Assembly: GCA_018662075.1 (NCBI GenBank)
Contig: JABJGX010000090.1
Span: 1 to 38,831 of the forward strand
Length of the DNA: 38,831 bases
DNA from: Candidatus Peregrinibacteria bacterium
GTDB taxonomy: Bacteria > Patescibacteriota > Gracilibacteria > Peribacterales > Peribacteraceae
Direction of reading: 5' to 3'
The notes below the pieces were generated by a model that was not told the DNA's origin, did not search any database, and worked only from the letters and a program-made list of their open reading frames with translations. The position numbers and the translations under genes were made by a program. Shown in pieces: positions 6,376 to 15,558 of this stretch (the first letter of the stretch is position 1; the number at the start of each line of letters is the position of its first letter).

Positions 6376-8973
6376 ATGGTTTCGTTTCTCCGCTTTGCAT
6401 CCTGGCCCATTCTCTGGCTCTCAGCCATTGTTCTGATTACTGTTACCACAGATGGCTTTTGGCGTTCTCTTGGGAGGGAATTTTTAAGTGCTCCTTTTAC
6501 ATTTATTTTTACTATTGTATTGCTCTACGGAATATGGAGAGTGTCGCGAAAGTTTTTTCGTTATTGGTATGCAATCCGAAATGCAAAATCACTTGTTGCT
6601 CTGAAGGTCTTACTACCACGGAAAGAATCTAAGATCGACCAGGATAAGCGAACAGAAAAAGACTTCAAAGAAAAGATCGCAATGATGGAACAACTGTTCC
6701 GCGCACTGTGGGAAATTAAAGCGTTGAACTTACAACAAATGATCCACTTCTGGTTCTTCAGGTATCTTCCAATTAGCTTCGAGATGTATGTCGTAAAAGG
6801 CCAGTTGACTATGTACGTTGTGACAAAAGAAAACTTACTTTCCATTGTAGAAAAGCAGATCACAGCATTTTATCCAGATGCAGAGGTGACACTGCAGGAG
6901 ACCCCAGAGATATGGCCAAAAGGAACTCATCTAATGGCATACAATATGGTGCAACAAAAACCATTTCAGTATCCTATTCGGTATTACGAGCAAATGCAGG
7001 ATGACCCTTTGAATGGAATTGCAAACGTACTGAGTAAGATGGATGCAGATGAAACTGCGTGTATTCAGATTGTCGTAACACCATCATTCAGTGGCAAGTG
7101 GAACAAGAAAGCAAAACTTTTTGCCTCTGCTGCGTTTAAGGGAAAGAAAACACATTGGCTTAGTAAGATTCCAGGTTTAAAAATGTTTGGAAATATTGTT
7201 TCCGGTATAGCGACTGGTGATACAGGAAATATGGCTCCAGGCGCAAAAGAAGGGGACTCCTTTGTACGTATGATTGCACCAGAAGAAGAATTATATAAGC
7301 GCATGGGTGAGAAAGCAGGTATGAGCTTTTACCATTCATCTATTCGCATTTTTGCATCGACTGCTAGTATGCAGCGTTCTCAAGAGATTACGAATAACAT
7401 GCAGATTGCGTTTAATGCATTTAAAGACTTATACGGAAATGTTCTGCAAAACAGACGTATGTATGTCGACTTCTTCCCTCTTAACTGGAATGCAAAAATC
7501 CTACATAAGCTGTGGAAGAATCGTATTAATGGTTTTGCTCACAAGAAGTCTTTACTAGTAGAGAAGGAGTTGGCAGGACTCTTCCACTTCCCAGATAGTC
7601 GTTATAACTCAATGCCGATTATCCAATGGGTTGCATCGAAAATGCTTCCGCCACCACCAGCCCCTCCTACAGAAGGAATACTGCTTGGGCACAATAGGTA
7701 TCGTGCGAAGGATACAGAGATCAGATTCTTGCCTAAAGACCGTACGCGTCATCATTACATCATTGGTAAATCTGGTACTGGTAAATCTGCATATATTAGC
7801 TGGATGTCACGTCAGGATATCGCAAACGGTGAAGGTGTCTGTATGATCGACCCACATGGAGACCTTATTGAAGACGCCCTTGCACATGTGCCGAAAGAGC
7901 GTGCAAAAGACATTGTTGTATTCGATCCATCAGACATGGACCGGCCAATGGGTCTAAACCTTCTAGAGGCAACGACACCAGAAGAGAAAGACAGAGCATC
8001 TTTGGATGCCATGGAAATTTTCATTAAGCTCTTTGGTAACGAGATCTTCGGTCCACGTATTCAGCACTACTTCCGTAATGGATGTCTGACACTTATGGAT
8101 GACGAAGAGGAGGGCGCAACAATCCTCGATGTCCCTCGTATGTTTGTCGATGAAGACTTCCAGCGTTATAAGGTTAGCAAGTGTCGAAACGCTGTGGTCC
8201 GTAGTTTCTGGACGAATGAAATGGCAAAAACTGGTCAGCGTGAAAAAGAAGAGATGATCCCATACTTTAGTTCAAAGTTTGGACCATTCATTACGAATAC
8301 AACAATGCGAAATATTATCGGTCAGCCAAAGAGTGCTTTTGATATCCGTAAGATTATGGATGAAGGAAAGGTGCTACTGGTAAATCTCTCTAAGGGAAAG
8401 ATTGGTGATACCAATGCACAGCTCCTTGGTCTGATCTTTGTAAACAAGATCAATATGGCTGCAATGGGAAGAGCAGATATGCCGAAAGAAGATAGGAAAC
8501 GTTTCTACTTATATGTGGATGAGTTCCAGAATTTTGTAACAGATGCCTTCGCCACTATTCTTTCAGAGGCTCGTAAGTATGAACTAGGTCTTATCATGGC
8601 TCACCAATTTATCGGACAACTAGTGGAAGGTAGCGGAGCAGATAGTGGGAAGCTACGAGATGCCGTCTTTGGTAACGTCGGTACTATTAGCTCGTTTAAG
8701 ATTGGTGCTGAAGACGCCGAGTACATGGCAAAGGAAATGGCACCGGTACTTTCAGAGCAGGATGTTATCAATGTCCCGAACTTCCAATGTTACACAAAGT
8801 TGAATATCAACAACGTGACATCAAGGCCCTTTAGCTTGAATACTATTTATGATGAGTCTGCTCGTAACGAGAAGCTCGGAGGTCTCATCAAAGAATACAG
8901 CCGAATGAAATACGGTCGAAAGAAGATCTTCGTAAACCAAGAGATCGAAGACCGCATCGGAATTGTCGACTAG
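6376..8973 (+). CDS. VirD4/TraG-like type IV secretion ATPase
   Basis: This 865-residue protein has two N-terminal transmembrane helices (about 3-27 and 38-58) and a long middle domain. The C-terminal AAA motor has Walker A GKSGTGKS (about 464-471) and Walker B with the following sensor region (LYVDEFQNF, about 710). Motor motifs such as MIDPHGD and VNLSKGKIGD match the coupling-protein/HerA-like ATPases that move DNA or protein through membranes. CPR genomes commonly carry one like this without a full conjugation locus. No relaxase, VirB4 or mating-pair genes are nearby, so its partner is unknown. The nearby pilin-like protein is a candidate. Confidence 0.85.
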   Translation: MVSFLRFASWPILWLSAIVLITVTTDGFWRSLGREFLSAPFTFIFTIVLLYGIWRVSRKFFRYWYAIRNAKSLVALKVLLPRKESKIDQDKRTEKDFKEKIAMMEQLFRALWEIKALNLQQMIHFWFFRYLPISFEMYVVKGQLTMYVVTKENLLSIVEKQITAFYPDAEVTLQETPEIWPKGTHLMAYNMVQQKPFQYPIRYYEQMQDDPLNGIANVLSKMDADETACIQIVVTPSFSGKWNKKAKLFASAAFKGKKTHWLSKIPGLKMFGNIVSGIATGDTGNMAPGAKEGDSFVRMIAPEEELYKRMGEKAGMSFYHSSIRIFASTASMQRSQEITNNMQIAFNAFKDLYGNVLQNRRMYVDFFPLNWNAKILHKLWKNRINGFAHKKSLLVEKELAGLFHFPDSRYNSMPIIQWVASKMLPPPPAPPTEGILLGHNRYRAKDTEIRFLPKDRTRHHYIIGKSGTGKSAYISWMSRQDIANGEGVCMIDPHGDLIEDALAHVPKERAKDIVVFDPSDMDRPMGLNLLEATTPEEKDRASLDAMEIFIKLFGNEIFGPRIQHYFRNGCLTLMDDEEEGATILDVPRMFVDEDFQRYKVSKCRNAVVRSFWTNEMAKTGQREKEEMIPYFSSKFGPFITNTTMRNIIGQPKSAFDIRKIMDEGKVLLVNLSKGKIGDTNAQLLGLIFVNKINMAAMGRADMPKEDRKRFYLYVDEFQNFVTDAFATILSEARKYELGLIMAHQFIGQLVEGSGADSGKLRDAVFGNVGTISSFKIGAEDAEYMAKEMAPVLSEQDVINVPNFQCYTKLNINNVTSRPFSLNTIYDESARNEKLGGLIKEYSRMKYGRKKIFVNQEIEDRIGIVD

Positions 8974-9396
8974 CTACTTCTTAGCAATCTTGCGCATCGC
9001 AGCCTTATACTCTTTTTCTTCGTTGATCTCTTTTTTGATTTCTTTCAGTTCCCAACTCAGCATCATAGTAACTGCGGTACGCAAGGTAATAATTGCCGCT
9101 AGCTTTCCAAGTTCATCCCATGTTGGCTGCATGATAGATTCGATAATATCTTTCCCAACAAGGAACTCGAGCCCAAGGGCTAAGTGCTTTCCAAGTTCAA
9201 TACGGATGTGCGGAAGGTGATTCTGTCTTCGAATGCTTGATAGCATAAAGTGGATTGCACTTTTTATTCCTCCGTATGCCATGATCATTACTCCAATGTA
9301 CCCAATGATACTTGCTACAAAAACCGAGAGGGCCTCAAGACTGGTTGTGACAAGGATAAGATCGTGAATAAGATTCGTGTTTTCTATAACTAGCAT
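8974..9396 (-). CDS. DUF1622 family membrane protein
   Basis: The 140-residue protein has an N-terminal transmembrane helix (about 20-45) and a second hydrophobic stretch near 95-113. The family's core motif is IRIELGKHLALGLEFLVGKD followed by PTWDELGKLAAIITLRT. A charged C-terminal tail (KEIKKEINEEKEYK) follows. The function of DUF1622 is not known. Its stop (CTA on the plus strand, 8974-8976) directly abuts the TAG of the convergent VirD4-like gene, giving the palindrome TAGCTA with no terminator. Confidence 0.8.
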   Translation of the reverse strand: MLVIENTNLIHDLILVTTSLEALSVFVASIIGYIGVMIMAYGGIKSAIHFMLSSIRRQNHLPHIRIELGKHLALGLEFLVGKDIIESIMQPTWDELGKLAAIITLRTAVTMMLSWELKEIKKEINEEKEYKAAMRKIAKK

Positions 9397-9458
9397 TGTA
9401 CCATTTTTACCCTTTTTACGCTACTGCTTAATTTCTACAGATAGCCTTGCAAGCAGCC

Positions 9459-9489
9459 TTGCATAACCGTAATCTACTCGCACTATACT
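9459..9489 (+). promoter_or_regulatory. Promoter of the YbaB gene
   Basis: TTGCAT (9459-9464) and TATACT (9484-9489) are separated by 19 bases, and the GTG start follows 18 bases after the -10. The spacer is long, so the -35 assignment is uncertain. Confidence 0.4.
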
Positions 9490-9507
9490 TCGATTCCCTC
9501 AGTACAA

Positions 9508-9822
9508 GTGACATCACTATCACAAGCAAAGGACATGTTTAAGCTACAAAAGCAGGCAAAGAAGATTAAAAAGGAGCTCAAGAACATCCACGTTGAAGCA
9601 GAGGCTGAAGGAGTGGAAGTAGTGGTAAATGCAGAGCAAGAGGTAATAAGCATTACCATTGGTGAAGAGGTTCCACGAGAGCGCATTGCAGCTCTTGTTA
9701 CAGATGCACTAAACCGAGCCATGAAGAAGGCACAGATTGTTGCTGCAGAGAAAATGCAGGCAGTAATGGGACAGATGGGAATGGGTGCTCCAGACGCTGG
9801 AATGAAAGGCCTTGGTCAATAA
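9508..9822 (+). CDS. YbaB/EbfC nucleoid-associated protein
   Basis: This 104-residue protein has the YbaB layout. A basic N-terminal helix (QAKDMFKLQKQAKKIKKEL) leads into the beta sheet (VVVNAEQEVISITI), then a helix (ALNRAMKKAQ) and a glycine/methionine-rich tail. The family forms dimers that bind DNA and help organise the nucleoid. GTG 9508 is preferred over ATG 9535 because family members carry the extra MxxLxQAKD turn. mltG begins 12 bases after the stop, so the two are probably co-transcribed. Confidence 0.85.
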   Translation: MTSLSQAKDMFKLQKQAKKIKKELKNIHVEAEAEGVEVVVNAEQEVISITIGEEVPRERIAALVTDALNRAMKKAQIVAAEKMQAVMGQMGMGAPDAGMKGLGQ

Positions 9823-9833
9823 ACTCTTACTTT

Positions 9834-10856
9834 ATGAAGAAAATATTTCTTTACATTATCGTTATCAGTGCAGGTTTTGCTTGTTGGTATATCTATGCTA
9901 CTGCAGCAATTGGGGGAGATGATGCAATGCGCAAGAAAGTAATCATCAAGCCCGGATGGTCTACAACACAGATAGCAAATCATCTACATGATGAAGGATT
10001 TATCCGTTCTGCTCTTGGCTTCAGGTTATATGTTCGATCTCAGAAACTGGATGGAACATTGCAAGCAGGTGTGTTCTTGCTACTGAAAACACAGTCAGTA
10101 TCAGATATTGTAGAAACATTTCGCACAGGAAAGGCGGAGGAAGTGATAGCAACTATTCCTGAAGGGTTTACGGTGCTCGATATAGACAACCTACTGTTCT
10201 CTATGGGGTTAATTGAAAAAGGAGAAGTAATCCGCTGCTCTCAGGAATGTGATTTCGAGACGTATGACTTCTTACCAGAAAATATCACAGGTCTTGCACA
10301 GCGAGGAGGAAGGCTTGAGGGGTATCTCTTCCCAGATACATATTATGTTCAGGAAGAAGGATTTGTTGCTAAATTCTTTCTAGAACGCATGCTCAATGCA
10401 TTTAGAAAAACTGTTCTAACGAAGAATGCAGAGGCCGTCGAGACATCAGGTAGAACGTTAGATGAGCTCATTACCATGGCCTCTCTTATAGAGGAGGAGA
10501 CACGAAAAGAAGAAGAGCGAACTATGGTCTCTGGCATCCTATGGAAGCGGTTCGATGATGGAAGGGGACTGGGTGTTGATGCAACAGTTCGCTACATTCT
10601 CAATAAACAGACAGAGGTTATTACGCATGGTGATCTCAATTCAAACTCTGCCTATAACACACGTAAGTTCAGAGGTCTTCCACCAGGTCCTATTGCAAAC
10701 CCAGGCCTTCCAAGTATTCTCGCTGCTGCAAAGCCCGAAACTAGCCCCTATTGGTACTATTTGCATGGGAATGATGGCCAGATCTATTACGCTAAAACCA
10801 ACGAAGAACACAATACAAACCGCTATTTCCACATAGGAAGTGGATCTAAGGAATAA
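9834..10856 (+). CDS. mltG: MltG endolytic murein transglycosylase
   Basis: This 340-residue protein is close to the usual MltG length. It has an N-terminal membrane anchor (residues 4-25), a LysM-like region (IIKPGWSTTQIANHL) and the YceG catalytic domain. The catalytic Glu lies in ASLIEEET (about E220), and the family's GLPPGPIANPG and YYLHGNDGQIYYAKTNEEH motifs are present. MltG cuts nascent glycan strands at the outer face of the cytoplasmic membrane and so sets strand length. It sits 11 bases downstream of ybaB with no Shine-Dalgarno sequence in the gap. Confidence 0.93.
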   Translation: MKKIFLYIIVISAGFACWYIYATAAIGGDDAMRKKVIIKPGWSTTQIANHLHDEGFIRSALGFRLYVRSQKLDGTLQAGVFLLLKTQSVSDIVETFRTGKAEEVIATIPEGFTVLDIDNLLFSMGLIEKGEVIRCSQECDFETYDFLPENITGLAQRGGRLEGYLFPDTYYVQEEGFVAKFFLERMLNAFRKTVLTKNAEAVETSGRTLDELITMASLIEEETRKEEERTMVSGILWKRFDDGRGLGVDATVRYILNKQTEVITHGDLNSNSAYNTRKFRGLPPGPIANPGLPSILAAAKPETSPYWYYLHGNDGQIYYAKTNEEHNTNRYFHIGSGSKE

Positions 10857-10876
10857 TCTGAAGCATTTGACATATA

Positions 10877-10905
10877 TTGATAAATGTTGCTTATTATGCT
10901 ATTAT
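10877..10905 (+). promoter_or_regulatory. Strong promoter TTGATA-17-TATTAT with extended -10
   Basis: TTGATA (10877-10882) and TATTAT (10900-10905) are 17 bases apart and TGC precedes the -10. Only 6 bases separate the -10 from ATG 10912, which predicts a leaderless transcript. A second -35-like TTGACA lies at 10867-10872. Confidence 0.65.
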
Positions 10906-10911
10906 ATATAC

Positions 10912-11055
10912 ATGAAAAACGTATTTGTAACGGCCATGCTATTCATGTTCATTTACGCAGCCTTCCGTCCACCGGAGGGAATGCGCAAATTTCCAGTAGC
11001 AAACCTGCAGTTTGAAGTGCAGACATCGAACATGAGCATGAGCATATCAAAATAA
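10912..11055 (+). CDS. 47-residue membrane-associated small protein
   Basis: ATG 10912 opens a 47-codon frame. It encodes a basic start (MKN), a hydrophobic segment (residues 4-18, VFVTAMLFMFIYAAF) and a short polar tail (PPEGMRKFPV...). No family is recognised. The strong promoter directly upstream argues that it is expressed. It could be an exported peptide, since the hydrophobic segment resembles a short signal peptide, or a small membrane protein. The frame extends upstream to 10840, but that start would ignore the promoter. Confidence 0.5.
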   Translation: MKNVFVTAMLFMFIYAAFRPPEGMRKFPVANLQFEVQTSNMSMSISK

Positions 11056-11064
11056 ATCTTAAGG

Positions 11065-11070
11065 TATACT
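11065..11070 (+). promoter_or_regulatory. -10 element TATACT
   Basis: TATACT lies 32 bases before the LOG-family ATG at 11103. A second hexamer, TATTAT (11076-11081), lies 21 bases before it. Either would give a short leader. Confidence 0.35.
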
Positions 11071-11102
11071 AGAGATATTATTAACACATACACCACACTT
11101 AT

Positions 11103-11753
11103 ATGGTTGACGAACATGATCACAGATTAAAGATCGGAGTAATGGGTTCCGCATCTGGCCCCCAGCTTGAAAGCAAAGAAGCTGCAAGAATTGCAAAAGC
11201 ACTTGGTCATGAGATTGGTCGAAGAGACTACATCTTTATTAATGGTGCTTGTCCTGGCCTTCCAAACGATGCATTGATAGGAGCAAAGGAAGCAGGTGGC
11301 TTTACAGTAGGAATCTCTCCTGCATTCTCATTAACAGAACATATAACAGAGTACAGCTCTCCTCATGACCATGATTTTATTATCTATACAGGTCAGGGAT
11401 TCATGGAAAGAGATATTATTAACATCCGTTCTAGTGATGGAGTGGTAATTGTCGGGGGAGGAATAGGAACGTTAAACGAACTCACTATCGCATATGAAGA
11501 AGGTCGTCCTATTGGGATTCTTACCAATACTGGAGGAATTTCTAATCATGTTCCAGAGATCATCGAAAAGATGTGTCAGAGAATGGTCCCACCAAATATG
11601 GTGTTTGATGACGATCCAATAAAGCTTCTCGATAAGATCGCAATTGCTATCAGTGCATATCCACTACCAACACATGGAGACGGTCGTGTTGTCGACAAAC
11701 GTACATGTAATCGGGGGGAGTGGTGGTGTCAGGATCCAGGAAGAGCAGGTTAA
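11103..11753 (+). CDS. LOG/SLOG-family Rossmann protein
   Basis: This 216-residue protein belongs to the LOG-like (lysine decarboxylase-like) Rossmann family. It has an N-terminal strand with GVMGSASGP and a nucleotide-phosphate loop, VGGGIGTLNEL. That loop corresponds to the PGGxGTxxE motif of cytokinin-activating phosphoribohydrolases, with the motif Glu present. The middle segment GFMERDIINIRSSD resembles the family's ERK.MV..SDAF region. It may hydrolyse nucleoside monophosphates or bind nucleotide ligands; the substrate cannot be told. The C terminus (about 195-216) is basic and Trp-containing without clear homology. Its TAA overlaps the stop of the convergent der gene at TTAA. Confidence 0.75.
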   Translation: MVDEHDHRLKIGVMGSASGPQLESKEAARIAKALGHEIGRRDYIFINGACPGLPNDALIGAKEAGGFTVGISPAFSLTEHITEYSSPHDHDFIIYTGQGFMERDIINIRSSDGVVIVGGGIGTLNELTIAYEEGRPIGILTNTGGISNHVPEIIEKMCQRMVPPNMVFDDDPIKLLDKIAIAISAYPLPTHGDGRVVDKRTCNRGEWWCQDPGRAG

Positions 11754-13087
11754 CCACCTTTTGGAATCCAGCGAATGGGAGTACCTTTGAAGTCGAATAC
11801 TTTACGGATACTGTTATCCAGATATCGGATCTGAGAGATCTTTATCTTGCTAGGATCTTTCACAAATACCACAAAGGTTGGTGGAATATCTTCTGCTTGA
11901 ATAATTAACTTAGACCTCGATAGCTGCCCCATAGGCTGACCATATACAGCCCTTTTGTACCAATCTATAAGGTCTTTTGTTGGAATGCGTCGTACACGGT
12001 TTCTCTGTACCAATTCGATAATATCAAAGATCTTCAGCAGTCCTTCTTTTGTTACGGCAGAGACCGGGATAATTGGCGCATGCTTACAGAACTGGAAGTG
12101 CTTTTTGATCTCTTCCATCATAAGTGCCTTTTGTTCTGCATCCACAGTATCAACTTTATTGAGCAAGATAATAAATCCCTTTCCTTCATCGTTGGCCATG
12201 CCAGCAATTCTTTTATCCTGTCTGCTCAGTGGCTCGCCTGCATCCATAACAAGCACTGCGATGTCACAGTCTTCAAGCTCTTTGACGCTACGGAAGTATG
12301 AATAGGTATCGATGTCAGTTGTTGTATCCTTTCGCCTACGAATACCTGCAGTGTCTGTAAAGATGTAGTCTTCTTCGTGGTATCGAATCATTGTGTCTGT
12401 TGCGTCACGCGTTGTTCCTGGAATGTCTGATACCAGTAGTGGAGACTTTTCTTTCTGGGTTTCGGACATGAAAGAATTAACCAAAGAACTCTTTCCAACG
12501 TTTGGCTTTCCAATGATCGCAATACGAGGAGGGCTATCTTCTGGTCGTTCTACTTTTTCAAAGCTGAGTCCTATGAGAGCCTTTTCGATTGCAGACTGCA
12601 GCTGCTCTATACCTATTCTATGTGTAGCACTGACAGGGATAATCTTGTCAGTAATACCTAGGTCGTAATACTGCGGAAGAATTTCATCGATAGACCCTGG
12701 ATCATCGCACTTTGTTGGAAGGAGAATGATTGGAACATGGCTCTTGCTGTGCTTACGTAAAATATCGACAATTTCAAAGTCGTTTGCAGTGAGGTCATCT
12801 TTACTATTAATAGTAAACAAGATGACATCTGCGTGCTCTAGCGCTAGTAGCGACTGTTGATGCACATCATCTTCGAGGTCTTTATCTTCTGTTCCTCCTC
12901 CCATTCCTCCAGTGTCTACCAGTAGGTAGTCGAGGCTTGTTCCAGTGACATGACCTGCCACCTGGTCACGGGTCGTACCAGGGGTATCGGATACTATTGC
13001 TTTTCGTCTTCCAATAATCTTATTGAAAAGTGTAGATTTGCCAGTGTTGGGACGCCCAACGATTGCGACAGTAGGGATTTTGGCCAT
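11750..13087 (-). CDS. der: Ribosome biogenesis GTPase Der
   Basis: From ATG 13087 this is a 445-residue tandem GTPase. The N terminus MAKIPTVAIVGRPN is typical of the family, so the longer frame to 13150 is not used. G domain 1 has GRPNTGKS, DTPGTTRD and DTGG. G domain 2 has GKPNVGKSS, DIPGTTRD, DTAG and NKVD. A C-terminal KH-like domain ends in PKGG. Der acts in 50S subunit assembly. The G4 motif of domain 1 reads TKCD instead of NKxD, a mild deviation in guanine recognition. It is transcribed divergently from leuS and converges on the LOG gene with a 4-base stop overlap. Confidence 0.93.
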   Translation of the reverse strand: MAKIPTVAIVGRPNTGKSTLFNKIIGRRKAIVSDTPGTTRDQVAGHVTGTSLDYLLVDTGGMGGGTEDKDLEDDVHQQSLLALEHADVILFTINSKDDLTANDFEIVDILRKHSKSHVPIILLPTKCDDPGSIDEILPQYYDLGITDKIIPVSATHRIGIEQLQSAIEKALIGLSFEKVERPEDSPPRIAIIGKPNVGKSSLVNSFMSETQKEKSPLLVSDIPGTTRDATDTMIRYHEEDYIFTDTAGIRRRKDTTTDIDTYSYFRSVKELEDCDIAVLVMDAGEPLSRQDKRIAGMANDEGKGFIILLNKVDTVDAEQKALMMEEIKKHFQFCKHAPIIPVSAVTKEGLLKIFDIIELVQRNRVRRIPTKDLIDWYKRAVYGQPMGQLSRSKLIIQAEDIPPTFVVFVKDPSKIKISQIRYLDNSIRKVFDFKGTPIRWIPKGG

Positions 13088-13112
13088 AAGAGAGCTGAAG
13101 AGTACCTGAAAT

Positions 13113-13142
13113 TTGGACATTATCCCATTAAAAACGTAGAAT
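13113..13142 (+). promoter_or_regulatory. leuS promoter TTGGAC-18-TAGAAT
   Basis: TTGGAC (13113-13118) and TAGAAT (13137-13142) are 18 bases apart, and ATG 13153 follows 10 bases after the -10. The predicted leader is only a few bases long. Confidence 0.55.
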
Positions 13143-13152
13143 CGGGCCACTT

Positions 13153-15558
13153 ATGTATGAACCAAGTTCAGTCGAAGGCAAGTGGCAAAAGAAGTGGGAA
13201 GAGGCTAAAACCTATGAAATAGACCTCAAAAACGCAAAAGACCCGTTTTATAGCATGGTTATGTTCCCCTATCCAAGTGGGGACAAGCTCCACGTTGGGC
13301 ACTGGTATAACTTCGCTCCAGCAGACAGTTTCGCAAGATATATGAGGATGAAAGGCCACGATGTCTTCACTCCTATGGGGTTTGATGCCTTTGGTTTGCC
13401 TGCAGAGAACTATGCAATTAAGACAGGCGTTCATCCAGACGACTCTATTACAACCAATGTCGAGACCATGATTACGCAGCTAAAGCGTATTGGAACCATG
13501 TACGACTGGAGCAAAATGGTGAATACATCAAAGCCAGACTACTACCAGTGGACGCAGTGGCTATTCCTACAAATGTTCAAAAACGATCTTGCATTCAAGA
13601 AAGAAGCGAGCGTGAATTGGTGTGAAAGTTGTCAGACTGTTCTTGCAAACGAGCAGGCACAAGATGGAACATGCGAGCGATGCGATACAGAGGTTATTCA
13701 AAAGCCAATGACACAGTGGTACTGGAAGATCTCTGATTACAGTCAGCGTCTTCTTGATGGGCATGACAATCTAGACTGGCCAGAAAAAACAATCTCTATG
13801 CAGAAGAACTGGATTGGAAAAAGCGAAGGGTGTGATGTTACGTGGAAAGTAGAGGGCAGTGACTTGTCACTCGATACATTTACCACAACAGTTGATACAA
13901 TTTATGGAGTTACTTTCGCAGTTATTTCCCCAGAGCATCCAGAGTTAGAAAATATCGTAACAGCAGAACACAAAGATGCAGTCGCAGCATATCAAAATAA
14001 AGCAATTAAGAAGACAGACATCGACCGAATGGCCGAAGGAAAAAAGAAAACAGGAGTCGACACAGGAGCTTTCCTTATCCATCCATTCACAGGAGAAAAG
14101 GTTCCACTGTGGGTAGCAGACTATGTCTTAATGAATTACGGAACAGGAGTTGTCATGGGAGTACCCGCACATGACCAAAGAGACTTAGACTTCGCAACAA
14201 GTTATGGATTTAGTATTGTACAAAGTATTCAGTCTGATACAGGTGAAACTTTTGTCTATGACGATGTCGATAAGTACAACGTCAAAGGTGAAATAGTAGA
14301 GTCAGGAGACTTTACAGGGATGAGCATTCTTGATGGTCGTAAAAAGATTACAGAGGCGCTAGAAGCTAAGCAGTTGGGAACAGCAAAAGTACAATTTAAG
14401 CTCCGCGACTGGAGCATCTCTCGTCAACGGTACTGGGGCGCACCAATTCCAATTGTCTATGACCCAGAAGGAAACGCACATGCAATCCCTGAAGAGCATT
14501 TGCCGTGGGAACTTCCTCGCGATGTCGAGTTCAAACCAACGGGAACATCTCCACTTGCACAGAGTAAAGAACTAAAAGAACGTACGGAGAAGATCTTCGG
14601 AGCTGGCTGGACACCAGAGGTGGACACCATGGATACCTTTGTCTGTAGTAGCTTCTACCAGTTCAGGTACTTGGCAGAAGGGTCAGACACAGAGTTTGTT
14701 CCGAAAGATATTGCAAAGAAGTGGATGCCTGCTGACATGTACATTGGTGGACCAGAACATGCATGTATGCACCTTATCTACAGCCGCTTTGTGACGATGG
14801 CTCTTAAAGACTTTGGCTTTATAGATACCGAAGAACCATTCAAGAGACTCGTGCACCAAGGTCTTATTACCAATGGTGGAGCAAAGATGAGTAAGAGCAA
14901 AGGAAACGTCGTCAGCCCAGATGCATTTATCGAAAAGTACGGGAGTGATACCTTCCGCATGTACCTAATGTTCATGGGACCCTTTACGGACGGAGGAGAC
15001 TGGAACGATACGGGAATTAACGGAACAGACAGGTTTGTGAAGCGTCTATGGAGACTATTTGATGAATTCAAGTTCAGCCCTAATGGTAGCGAAGAAAAGG
15101 AAGTTACAAGCAAGCTTCATGCCACCATTAAAAAGGTAACAAATGACATGGAGAGGCTACAGTTTAACACCTCTATTTCAGCCCTTATGGAACTCCTTAA
15201 TCTTCTAGAGAAGGCAGAGAAGATAGATGAAGACACAGCGAAAACTATGATAAAACTCTTGGCTCCACTTGCTCCACATTTAGCAGAAGAGGTCTGGGAA
15301 AAGCTTTCAGGAGATGGTTTTGTCATCGACCAAGATTGGCCAACATATGACGAGGCATTACTTGTGTCAGATACACTTACTATTGCTGTTCAGGTAAATG
15401 GAAAACTCCGCGGAACTATTTCTGTTGATGCCACTGCTTCAAAAGAAGATATCATAAGCCAAGCAAAAGCAGATCCTAATGTCTCAAAGTTCACAGATGG
15501 TGCAGATATCAAAAAAGAAATCTATGTACCAGGGAAGTTAGTAAGTTTGGTTATTTAA
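13153..15558 (+). CDS. leuS: Leucyl-tRNA synthetase
   Basis: The protein has 801 residues and is complete. The class I signature HVGH lies at 47-50 after PYPSG, with GFDAFGLPAENYAI following. Zinc-binding cysteines occur in NWCESCQTVL and CERCDTEV. The CP1 editing domain includes GTGVVMGVPAHDQRD. A second WS.SRQRYWGAPIP block and the KMSKS loop (about 578-582) complete the core, with a C-terminal anticodon-binding domain. It charges tRNA-Leu in the cytoplasm and removes misactivated amino acids. Its TAA shares TTAA with the stop of the convergent methyltransferase gene. Confidence 0.97.
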   Translation: MYEPSSVEGKWQKKWEEAKTYEIDLKNAKDPFYSMVMFPYPSGDKLHVGHWYNFAPADSFARYMRMKGHDVFTPMGFDAFGLPAENYAIKTGVHPDDSITTNVETMITQLKRIGTMYDWSKMVNTSKPDYYQWTQWLFLQMFKNDLAFKKEASVNWCESCQTVLANEQAQDGTCERCDTEVIQKPMTQWYWKISDYSQRLLDGHDNLDWPEKTISMQKNWIGKSEGCDVTWKVEGSDLSLDTFTTTVDTIYGVTFAVISPEHPELENIVTAEHKDAVAAYQNKAIKKTDIDRMAEGKKKTGVDTGAFLIHPFTGEKVPLWVADYVLMNYGTGVVMGVPAHDQRDLDFATSYGFSIVQSIQSDTGETFVYDDVDKYNVKGEIVESGDFTGMSILDGRKKITEALEAKQLGTAKVQFKLRDWSISRQRYWGAPIPIVYDPEGNAHAIPEEHLPWELPRDVEFKPTGTSPLAQSKELKERTEKIFGAGWTPEVDTMDTFVCSSFYQFRYLAEGSDTEFVPKDIAKKWMPADMYIGGPEHACMHLIYSRFVTMALKDFGFIDTEEPFKRLVHQGLITNGGAKMSKSKGNVVSPDAFIEKYGSDTFRMYLMFMGPFTDGGDWNDTGINGTDRFVKRLWRLFDEFKFSPNGSEEKEVTSKLHATIKKVTNDMERLQFNTSISALMELLNLLEKAEKIDEDTAKTMIKLLAPLAPHLAEEVWEKLSGDGFVIDQDWPTYDEALLVSDTLTIAVQVNGKLRGTISVDATASKEDIISQAKADPNVSKFTDGADIKKEIYVPGKLVSLVI

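Noticed and set aside
13088..13150. 21-residue N-terminal extension of Der
   Set aside because: Family members begin with MxKIPxVAIVGRPN, matching ATG 13087. The extension would overlap the leuS promoter.
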